From MAG-120531 sp963934855 (GTDB taxonomy: Bacteria; Bacteroidota; Bacteroidia; Flavobacteriales; Flavobacteriaceae), in the NCBI GenBank assembly GCA_963934855.1, contig CAWWAC010000001.1:124001-188000 (forward strand): a stretch of DNA of 64,000 nucleotides. Reading direction: 5' to 3'. Made by a program: the position numbers and the translations under genes. How positions within the stretch are numbered: the first letter of the stretch is position 1; each line of letters begins with the position of its first letter. Of the stretch, positions 57,795-64,000 are shown piece by piece. Under the pieces are notes generated by a model. That model was not told the origin of the DNA. It worked only from the letters and a program-made list of their open reading frames with translations, and searched no databases.

Positions 57795-58893
57795 ATGATT
57801 ACCACAGATCAATACAAAGGTCTTTTAGATCGCCTTGGTGCGTTGAGGAGGTATCTTTGACGTAGATGTCAAACGCATTGAAATTGAAAATGAAGAAGAA
57901 AAAACATTAGCACCTGACTTTTGGGAAAATGCCCAAAAAGCTCAGGAGCACATTAAGTATATACAATCTAAAAAGGTATGGGTGATAGGTTTTGAAAAAA
58001 CTGAAACGCTCATTCAAGAGTTAGAAATACTTTTAGATTTTTATGCAGAGGGTGGCGTAGAAGAGCAGGAAATAATGCTTCACTACACCAAAACTTTGGA
58101 AGTTTTAGAAGATTTAGAGTTTAAAAATATGCTCTCAGAGGAAGGAGACAACTTGTCTGCAGTAGTCCAAATTACAGCTGGTGCTGGTGGTACTGAAAGT
58201 TGTGATTGGGCAGCCATGCTTATGCGTATGTATATGATGTGGAGTGAAAAAGCGGGCTATAAAGTTAAAGAGTTAAACTACCAATCTGGAGACGTTGTAG
58301 GTGTAAAAACTGTCACTTTAGTGATTGATGGTGACTTTTCCTTTGGCTGGTTAAAAGGCGAAAATGGAGTTCATAGGTTAGTGAGAATTTCTCCCTTTGA
58401 CAGCAACGCTAAAAGACACACTTCTTTTGCTTCTGTCTATGTGTACCCCCTTATAGACGACACCATTGAAATTGTTATTAATCCTGCAGAAATATCTTGG
58501 GCTTTTGCTAGATCTGGAGGTGCTGGTGGGCAAAACGTGAATAAGGTAGAAACCAAAGTAATTCTCACCCACCATCCTACCGGCATTATTATTCATAATT
58601 CTGAAACCCGTTCTCAGTTAGACAATAGGCAAAATGCCATGAAACTTTTAAAGTCTCAATTGTATGAAATAGAACTTAGAAAAAAACAGGAAGCTAGGTC
58701 TGAGATTGAGTCCTCTAAAATGAAAATTGAATGGGGTTCTCAAATAAGAAATTATGTATTACACCCTTATAAATTAATTAAAGATGTTCGCTCTGGTACT
58801 GAAACAGCAGATGTTGACTCAGTTTTAGATGGCCATATAGATCCTTTTTTAAAAGGTTATCTTATGCTTATGGGTCAGAAAGAAGAAGAGTAG
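57795..58893 (+). CDS. prfB: Peptide chain release factor 2 (programmed +1 frameshift)
   Basis: Class I release factor reading UAA/UGA. The first frame runs 21 codons from ATG 57795 to an in-frame TGA at 57858-57860 in CTT-TGA-C; a +1 shift at CTT continues at GAC 57859 to give 365 residues in all. A perfect AGGAGG sits just upstream of the site, the classic autoregulatory signal. SPF anticodon-like motif (RISPFDSNAKR) and GGQ (residues about 244-246, GAGGQNVNK) are present. Low RF2 would favour the shift, hence feedback control. An unshifted reading would make a short peptide only. Confidence 0.97.
57846..57861 (+). promoter_or_regulatory. prfB: prfB programmed frameshift site
   Basis: The codons read AGG AGG TAT CTT TGA C. 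The internal Shine-Dalgarno-like AGGAGG, the slippery CTT and the UGA-C stop match the canonical RF2 recoding signal, with the spacing of E. coli. Confidence 0.95.
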
Positions 58894-58977
58894 CTATTCT
58901 TGGTAAATATCATTTAACAAACTTTTAACCTTTTTCGGATAAACCAAAACCTAATTTTAATATCTAAAGAAAACAAT

Positions 58978-59445
58978 ATGAAATCTATTTTAAAATCCTT
59001 ACTCTTTTTAGTATTTATGTCCATTTGTTTAGAATCCTATGGCCAATTTGGCATGGGGAATATGGGTAGAGATCCCTATTCAGGAAGAAGGCAGTCCTTA
59101 GCCCCTCAAGAGCCAATGAGACAAGACAAGCCAGAAAACCTAACAGCAGAACAGCTAGTAGACGCACAAATGCCATCACTGACAGAAACGCTAGGACTCA
59201 GTGTTTTTGAAGAAGCAGTAGTGAGAACCATTTTGGTAAACTCCGTACAAAAAAGAATACAATTACAGCTATTAAAATTAGACCCAGAAAAAACTAAAGA
59301 ATCGGCAGAGCGCATTCAAAAAGAACAAGAAGAAGCTCTTAAAAATGGGCTTCCTATAGATAAATATGAAGCTTTTGTAGCCCTACAAGAAGACGGCTTT
59401 AAAAAGCCAAAGAAAAAGAAAAAACAAAAAAAGAAAAAATCTTAA
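58978..59445 (+). CDS. Exported protein with lysine-rich tail
   Basis: A 155-residue protein. Signal peptide to about residue 22 (LESYGQ); a Gly/Met-rich start FGMGNMGRDPYSGRRQS; then a helical LTAEQLVDAQMPSLTETLGLS and VRTILVNSVQKRIQLQLLKLDPEKTKESAERIQKEQEEALKNG region (about 55-120), reminiscent of Spy/CpxP-like periplasmic helices; and a highly basic KKPKKKKKQKKKKS tail. Function unknown. It is 8 bp ahead of the TonB-plug outer membrane protein, a conserved-looking pair that probably acts together. Confidence 0.78.
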   Translation: MKSILKSLLFLVFMSICLESYGQFGMGNMGRDPYSGRRQSLAPQEPMRQDKPENLTAEQLVDAQMPSLTETLGLSVFEEAVVRTILVNSVQKRIQLQLLKLDPEKTKESAERIQKEQEEALKNGLPIDKYEAFVALQEDGFKKPKKKKKQKKKKS

Positions 59446-59453
59446 CAGACATT

Positions 59454-61952
59454 ATGAAGTATTACTCCCTATTTTTCACCCTATTTTCTACTGTAGTCTT
59501 AAGCGCCCAAAAAAATCCAGAAACTTCTAAAATTATTCAAGTAAGTGGAATTGTCTTAGACAAAGACAATGGAATACCTCTTGAATACGCCACTTTGATA
59601 TTACAATCTGTAGAAAATCCAAGCCAAGTAACTGGAGGTATTACTGATAAAAATGGCCGTTTTAATGTAGAGGCAAAAATAGGAAATTACAACATAAAGA
59701 TTGAGTATATATCTTATAAAACCTATACCCTTTCCAATAAAAATTTAATTGATAATTCAGACCTAGGAACCATCTCAATTGCTATGGATGTAGCTCAGTT
59801 AAATGAAGTAGAGCTAATAGCGGAAAGAACTACTGTTGAGCTACGCCTGGACAAAAAGGTATACAATGTGGGTCAGGATTTAACTGTAAAAGGAGGATCT
59901 GTAACAGACGTATTAGACAATGTCCCTTCTGTCTCTGTAGATGTAGAGGGTAATATTAGCCTGAGGGGTAACGGAAGTGTGAGAATTCTCATTAACGGAA
60001 AGCCCTCTGCCCTTTCTGGTTTGAGCCCAGAAGCCTTACAACAATTGCCAGCAGACGCCATTGAAAAAGTAGAAGTTATAACCAATCCATCTGCCAGATA
60101 TGACGCAGAAGGAACGGCTGGTATTTTAAACATTATTCTCAAGCAAAACAAAACCCTTGGCTTAAACGGAGCTATTAACGCAACAGTAGGAATCCCTAAA
60201 AACAACGCTGGTACGGTAAATTTAAATCTCAGAAGAGATAAGTTTAACCTCTTTACTACCACCACATTCAGAAATAATGAAGGGCCTGGAAATGGCTTTA
60301 ACAAACAAGAGAATTTTAATAACGAAGGGGAAACTGTTAGTTTTCAAGAAGAAAAAAGATCTTATCTAAGAAATAACAATGACTTTAATGCCAATATTGG
60401 ATTAGAGTATTTTATAAATGACAATAGTAGTATTACTAATTCCTTTGTAGTGAGAAGGTCATCTGGAGGTACAGATGTAGATGTAGATTTTGTAAATTTT
60501 AATGAAAAAAGAGTCAAAACCCTGGCCAGAGAGAGAATTAGTAATGAGATAGAAATGGACAATAATTTTCAATATTCTATAAATTACCAGAAAAAATTTA
60601 AAAAAGATGGCCATACGCTAACTGCAGATTATCAATACTCTACTGGAGATGAGATGCAAGACACCTTTATTTATGAAACTATTTTAGGAGAAAATATTTC
60701 ACTCCCCAATGAGCGCACCCTTACCGATGAGAATCAAAAAAACCAGCTCATTCAAGCAGACTATATTTTGCCTTTAGGCAAAGACAATCAAACTCAGTTT
60801 GAACTTGGGTATAGAGGGACCTTTAATAGATTTAATACTACCTTTAACTTTAGCACTCAAAACACTGCAGGAAACTATATTTCAGACCCTAATTTTAGCA
60901 ATACACTAGAATACAAAGAGTACGTAAATGCCGCTTACACCCAATTGGGAACAAAATGGGACGCATTTAGCCTTTTAGGGGGGCTTAGAATGGAACACTC
61001 CAATATAGATGTGAACCTTTTAGAAACAAATGAATTAAAAAATAAAACATATACCAATTGGTTTCCCTCTGTCTTTTTAGGTTACGAATTTGCAGAAAAT
61101 GACCAAATTACACTTAGTTTTAGCCGCAGGCTTAGAAGACCTAGAAACTGGTATATTAATCCATTTGTATCAAGGTCTAGCAATACCAATTTAAGGCAAG
61201 GGAACCCAGATTTAGACCCTACGTTTACCAATGCTTTTGATTTAGGTTATATTACTAGGTCTGACCAATTTACCTTTACAACTTCTGGATATTATAATAA
61301 ATCTACTGGGGTTTTTGAATTCATAAGACAAGAAACTGGTGACTTTGTGAGTATTCAAAACCCAAATGACATTAACAACCCAGTAACAGTTCCTATTATT
61401 TTGTCCAAGCCTGTAAACTTAGCTACGGAAGAAAGAATAGGAATGGAATTTACCACCACCTATACCCCAATAAGAAACTGGCGTTTTACTTGGAATGTAA
61501 ATCTTTTTCAAAGAGCTCTCAGGGGAGACTATAGCTTTGTAAATAGCAATCGAGAAGATGTTACTCAGGTATTTGACGCAGATAATTTCAGTTGGTTTTC
61601 CAGATTGAGTGCAAAAGTAGTCTTGCCTTATGCTATAGACTTTCAGTCTAATATCTTTTATATGGGACCTTCTTTAGACGCGCAAAGCAGAAATAAAGGC
61701 ATGTTAAACACAAGTGTGGCTTTTAGTAGAGAAATTTTAAAAGACAAAGGAACCATTTCGCTAAATGTGAGTGACCTTTTTAACAGTAGAAAGCGAATGA
61801 GTGAGACCAGAACACCCAATGTGTTTTCTGAAAGTGAGTTTCAATGGAGGGAAAGACAGATTAACCTGACCCTTGTGTATAGATTTAATCAGAAAAAAAA
61901 TTCAGCTAAAAAAGATTCACAGGATGACCAAGGAGGAGATATGGACTTTTAA
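59454..61952 (+). CDS. Outer membrane beta-barrel protein with plug (PF14905-like)
   Basis: An 832-residue TonB-receptor-related protein. Signal peptide to about 18 (STVVLSAQ); carboxypeptidase regulatory-like domain (about 30-115, VSGIVLDKDNGIPLEYATL); plug (about 135-215, VLDNVPSVSVDVEGNISLRGNG, VRILINGKPSALSGLSPEALQQLPADAIEKVEVITNPSARYDAEG); large barrel to about 815, with SFSRRLRRPRNWYINPF. It lacks the usual TonB box that I could find. A barrel of this group may import or assemble substrate; the ligand is unknown. C-terminal tail KKDSQDDQGGDMDF is acidic and low-complexity. Terminator follows. Confidence 0.9.
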   Translation: MKYYSLFFTLFSTVVLSAQKNPETSKIIQVSGIVLDKDNGIPLEYATLILQSVENPSQVTGGITDKNGRFNVEAKIGNYNIKIEYISYKTYTLSNKNLIDNSDLGTISIAMDVAQLNEVELIAERTTVELRLDKKVYNVGQDLTVKGGSVTDVLDNVPSVSVDVEGNISLRGNGSVRILINGKPSALSGLSPEALQQLPADAIEKVEVITNPSARYDAEGTAGILNIILKQNKTLGLNGAINATVGIPKNNAGTVNLNLRRDKFNLFTTTTFRNNEGPGNGFNKQENFNNEGETVSFQEEKRSYLRNNNDFNANIGLEYFINDNSSITNSFVVRRSSGGTDVDVDFVNFNEKRVKTLARERISNEIEMDNNFQYSINYQKKFKKDGHTLTADYQYSTGDEMQDTFIYETILGENISLPNERTLTDENQKNQLIQADYILPLGKDNQTQFELGYRGTFNRFNTTFNFSTQNTAGNYISDPNFSNTLEYKEYVNAAYTQLGTKWDAFSLLGGLRMEHSNIDVNLLETNELKNKTYTNWFPSVFLGYEFAENDQITLSFSRRLRRPRNWYINPFVSRSSNTNLRQGNPDLDPTFTNAFDLGYITRSDQFTFTTSGYYNKSTGVFEFIRQETGDFVSIQNPNDINNPVTVPIILSKPVNLATEERIGMEFTTTYTPIRNWRFTWNVNLFQRALRGDYSFVNSNREDVTQVFDADNFSWFSRLSAKVVLPYAIDFQSNIFYMGPSLDAQSRNKGMLNTSVAFSREILKDKGTISLNVSDLFNSRKRMSETRTPNVFSESEFQWRERQINLTLVYRFNQKKNSAKKDSQDDQGGDMDF

Positions 61953-61983
61953 GGTACAATCATCTCTGTTAAAGTAAATACAT

Positions 61984-62014
61984 AAAAAAAGCACCTTAAA
62001 AAGGTGCTTTTTTT
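61984..62014 (+). terminator. Intrinsic terminator after the outer membrane barrel gene
   Basis: Stem GCACCTT (61991-61997) and AAGGTGC (62001-62007) with a 3-base loop, an A-run before and seven Ts after; it works on both strands, also ending the small gene at 62033-62203. Confidence 0.82.
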
Positions 62015-62032
62015 ATGTATTTAGTAACAATA

Positions 62033-62203
62033 TTACAAAGTCTTATTTTTTTTTGCATCGCGTTTCTCTTTTAAAAATTCTAATAGAGAACCTCCCAACC
62101 AATAAGGAATAACAAAAGTCAATAAAAATATCATTAGCCAAAAACCAATAGTTAAAATGGTTAAAAAAGCTATAAATCCTAAATATTGGTCAAATTCAAA
62201 CAT
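62033..62203 (-). CDS. Small membrane protein, 56 residues
   Basis: MFEFDQYLGFIAFLTILTIG at the start; a hydrophobic span of about residues 8-38 (one or two membrane segments) with IPYWLGGSLLEFLKEK and a basic tail KRDAKKNKTL. The composition is coherent and it has its own promoter: TTTG (62253-62256 complement), 21 bp, then TATCTTTG (62224-62231 complement), 20 bp before the ATG. It faces the terminator. A similar small membrane protein is, I recall, found in other flavobacteria. Function unknown. Confidence 0.72.
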   Translation of the reverse strand: MFEFDQYLGFIAFLTILTIGFWLMIFLLTFVIPYWLGGSLLEFLKEKRDAKKNKTL

Positions 62204-62223
62204 ATTATTAATAAATTACATTA

Positions 62224-62256
62224 CAAAGATAACGTAGATTTTGTAATTCTAACAAA
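62224..62256 (-). promoter_or_regulatory. Promoter of the 56-residue membrane protein gene
   Basis: Minus strand: TTTG, 21 bp, TATCTTTG. Both elements fit the Bacteroidota consensus (TTTG and TAnnTTTG), the best promoter seen in this window, 20 bp from the start codon. Confidence 0.6.
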
Positions 62257-62296
62257 TCTGAAGGAAAAAAAATGGCAAAAAAAGGTATGGGTAGCG

Positions 62297-62304
62297 TACC
62301 TTTG
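62297..62304 (+). promoter_or_regulatory. Candidate -7 box of fumC
   Basis: TACCTTTG matches TAnnTTTG, 44 bp before the fumC ATG at 62349; a matching TTG upstream is not clear. Confidence 0.42.
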
Positions 62305-62348
62305 TGTGTATATAAACATATTGAATTGTTTAATAATATCTTATTCAT

Positions 62349-63743
62349 ATGAGCTTTAGAATTGAAAAAGACACCATGGGTACTGTAGAAGTGCCATCAG
62401 ATAAATATTGGGGCGCACAAACAGAGCGTTCTCGAAATAACTTTAAAATAGGTCCAGTGGGTTCTATGCCCATAGATATTATCTACGGCTTTGCGTATTT
62501 AAAAAAAGCAGCTGCCTATACAAACTGTGATTTAGGTATTCTTTCAGCAGATAAAAGAGATTTAATAGGGGCTGTCTGTGATGAAATTTTAGCAGGAAAA
62601 CACAATGATCAATTTCCACTAGTAATCTGGCAAACAGGTTCGGGTACTCAAAGCAATATGAATGTCAATGAAGTAATTGCAAATAGAGCACAAGAACTGG
62701 CGGGAAATAAAATAGGTGAGGGAGAAAATGTCATTCAAGCCAATGACGATGTTAATAAATCTCAATCTTCAAATGATACTTTTCCAACAGCTATGCATAT
62801 TGCAGCTTATAAGAAAATAGTAGAGGTCACCATCCCAGGTATTGAAAAACTTAGAGATACCCTAGCAAAAAAATCTAAAGATTTTAGTGGAGTAGTCAAA
62901 ATTGGAAGAACACATTTAATGGACGCCACTCCCCTAACTCTAGGACAAGAATTTTCTGGCTATGTTTCACAATTAGACCACGGTTTAAAAGCCATTAAAA
63001 ATACCCTACCCCATTTATCTGAAATAGCCTTAGGTGGAACAGCTGTAGGAACAGGATTAAACACCCCAAAAGGATATGATGTTCTGGTTGCAAAATACAT
63101 AGCTACATATACTGATATGCCTTTTATTACGGCGGATAACAAATTTGAGGCCTTAGCTGCTCATGACGCCATAGTAGGAAGTCATGGTGCCTTAAAACAA
63201 TTGGCCGTCTCTTTAAACAAGATTGCTAGTGACATTAGACTCTTAGCATCTGGCCCTAGGTCTGGAATAGGAGAAATCACTATTCCTGCTAACGAACCAG
63301 GAAGTTCTATTATGCCTGGAAAAGTAAACCCCACTCAGGCAGAAGCCCTCACTATGGTTTGTGCACAGGTAATGGGAAATGACGTAGCCATAACTATTGG
63401 TGGTATGCAAGGTCACTATGAACTCAATGTGTTTAAACCACTTATGGCGGCTAATATTTTATATTCTGCCCAATTACTTGGCGATGCTGCTGTATCTTTC
63501 AATGAGCATTGTGCTATTGGTATAGAGCCCAACCACGCTGTTATAAAAAAAATGTTAAATAACTCACTTATGCTAGTGACAGCTTTGAATACAAAAATTG
63601 GATATTATAAGTCCGCAGAAATTGCTAATACGGCACATACCAATGGCACCACTTTAAAAGAAGAAGCGGTAAATTTGGGCTATGTCACTGCAGAGGAGTA
63701 CGACCTTTGGGTAAAACCTGAAGAAATGGTGGGTAGCTTGTAA
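62349..63743 (+). CDS. fumC: Class II fumarate hydratase
   Basis: A 464-residue TCA-cycle enzyme interconverting fumarate and L-malate, iron-independent. Signature GSSIMPGKVNPTQAE (about 317-331), substrate-binding SGTQSNMNVNE, SSNDTFPTAMH and GRTHLMDATPLTLGQEFSGY are all present. Aspartase is the close relative, but these motifs and length fit fumarase best. It is set off by terminators on both sides. Confidence 0.95.
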   Translation: MSFRIEKDTMGTVEVPSDKYWGAQTERSRNNFKIGPVGSMPIDIIYGFAYLKKAAAYTNCDLGILSADKRDLIGAVCDEILAGKHNDQFPLVIWQTGSGTQSNMNVNEVIANRAQELAGNKIGEGENVIQANDDVNKSQSSNDTFPTAMHIAAYKKIVEVTIPGIEKLRDTLAKKSKDFSGVVKIGRTHLMDATPLTLGQEFSGYVSQLDHGLKAIKNTLPHLSEIALGGTAVGTGLNTPKGYDVLVAKYIATYTDMPFITADNKFEALAAHDAIVGSHGALKQLAVSLNKIASDIRLLASGPRSGIGEITIPANEPGSSIMPGKVNPTQAEALTMVCAQVMGNDVAITIGGMQGHYELNVFKPLMAANILYSAQLLGDAAVSFNEHCAIGIEPNHAVIKKMLNNSLMLVTALNTKIGYYKSAEIANTAHTNGTTLKEEAVNLGYVTAEEYDLWVKPEEMVGSL

Positions 63744-63763
63744 TAAACAGCTTTATTAAATAA

Positions 63764-63793
63764 AAAAAGGTCCGTTTTCAGCGGACCTTTTTA
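63764..63793. terminator. Intrinsic terminator after fumC
   Basis: Stem GGTCCG (63770-63775) and CGGACC (63783-63788), 7-base loop, A-run before and T-run after. It serves both fumC and the converging gene at the right edge. Confidence 0.8.
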
Positions 63794-63810
63794 ATTGGTA
63801 AATTTTAAAT

Positions 63811-64000
63811 TACTTTAATGTAAAAGTAGAAGTTCCTAACAGACGTAGGGCATTGTCATATACGTTTACCATGTAGTTTCCTTTTGGGAAATCTTCTGTT
63901 GCGCTCACATAGTCACAGACGTCAATAGCGCTATTTTCATATAAAAAAGCAGTAGATTTACTATAATTAAGAGTAGCTCCACCGTCTACAGAAGCAGTCT
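63811..64000 (-). CDS. C-terminal end of an unidentified protein (partial)
   Basis: About 62 residues, cut by the right edge, ending in a TAA at 63811-63813. Visible: VDGGATLNYSKSTAFLYEN, DVCDYVSATEDFPKGNYMVNVY and LRLLGTSTFTLK, an alternating beta-strand pattern like the C-terminal Ig/Por-type or cell-surface domains of Bacteroidota exported proteins. It lacks the K-rich end and motif I would expect of a type IX secretion sorting tail, so I leave the function open. Confidence 0.6.

Noticed and set aside
57982..58893. A separate shorter release factor starting at 57982
   Set aside because: It lacks the N-terminal domain; the frame continues upstream through the prfB shift site.
1..64000. Mobile elements, tRNA/rRNA, CRISPR or restriction/defence genes
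   Set aside because: I saw no transposase, integrase, long inverted repeats, CRISPR-type spaced repeats, cloverleaf or toxin-antitoxin pair.

Overview
The window is an AT-rich, gene-dense stretch of a chromosome from a member of the Flavobacteriaceae (Bacteroidota), probably a marine one. The evidence is an LpxC-FabZ fusion, the type IX secretion regulator PorX, SusC-like and PF14905-like outer membrane barrels, DUF4834/YfhO-type envelope genes, a sulfonolipid-type acyltransferase, almost no Shine-Dalgarno sites before genes, and many Bacteroidota -7 promoter boxes (TAnnTTTG). I see no rRNA, tRNA, insertion sequence, prophage, CRISPR array or defence island; this is ordinary core chromosome.

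Layout. 1-4.0 kb (minus): HD phosphohydrolase, lpxD, lpxC-fabZ and lpxA (cut by the window edge), a lipid A operon. 4.1-7.8 kb (plus): porX, then tsaE, ald and a small membrane protein. 7.9-12 kb: proline dehydrogenase (minus), aroB (plus), an Lrp/AsnC regulator and an M14 metallopeptidase (minus). 11.9-13.8 kb: a region rich in inverted repeats in front of an XRE regulator, then a small lipoprotein and a TerC protein. 13.8-19.9 kb (minus): topoisomerase IV (parC, parE), ychF and a ferredoxin. 20-23.5 kb (plus): LuxC-like acyl-CoA reductase, serC, serA and a DUF6787-like membrane protein. 23.5-26.8 kb (plus): a His/Cys-rich exported peptide, a TonB-dependent receptor and a lipoprotein, probably one metal or cofactor uptake operon. 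26.8-28.3 kb (minus): sterol-desaturase-type hydroxylase and folE. 28.5-34.6 kb (plus): lolD-like ATPase, a TIGR02757-type protein, an S10 peptidase, an SGNH hydrolase, a metal-ligand-less dihydroorotase homologue, a small membrane protein and an esterase. 34.5-38.9 kb: MBL hydrolase, a conserved 483-residue protein of unknown role, bcp, nth and an ECF sigma factor. 39.1-41.9 kb: uvrA. 41.9-47.5 kb (minus): a DUF4834 protein, a YfhO protein, a glycosyltransferase and a flippase, one envelope-glycan operon. 47.5-52.1 kb: an outer membrane protein and a GNAT-like protein facing an AOS-family acyltransferase and a cysteine-synthase homologue. 52.1-57.7 kb (minus): S9 peptidase, threonine aldolase and a zincin. 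57.8-64 kb: prfB with a programmed frameshift, a small exported protein with an outer membrane barrel, a 56-residue membrane protein, fumC and the end of a further gene.

The most interesting system is the 48.5-52.1 kb block. The cysteine-synthase homologue and the serine-palmitoyltransferase-like enzyme match the pair that makes L-cysteate and condenses it with a fatty acyl group in capnine (sulfonolipid) synthesis. The GNAT-like gene ending opposite them is a candidate missing N-acyltransferase. Phosphoserine for cysteate could come from serA/serC at 21-23 kb. Other points of note are a dihydroorotase homologue that has lost nearly all metal ligands, an Nth glycosylase without its iron-sulfur cysteines, a cluster of TTACAnnTGTAA repeats over promoter boxes before the XRE gene, and two genes that appear to start with TTG.
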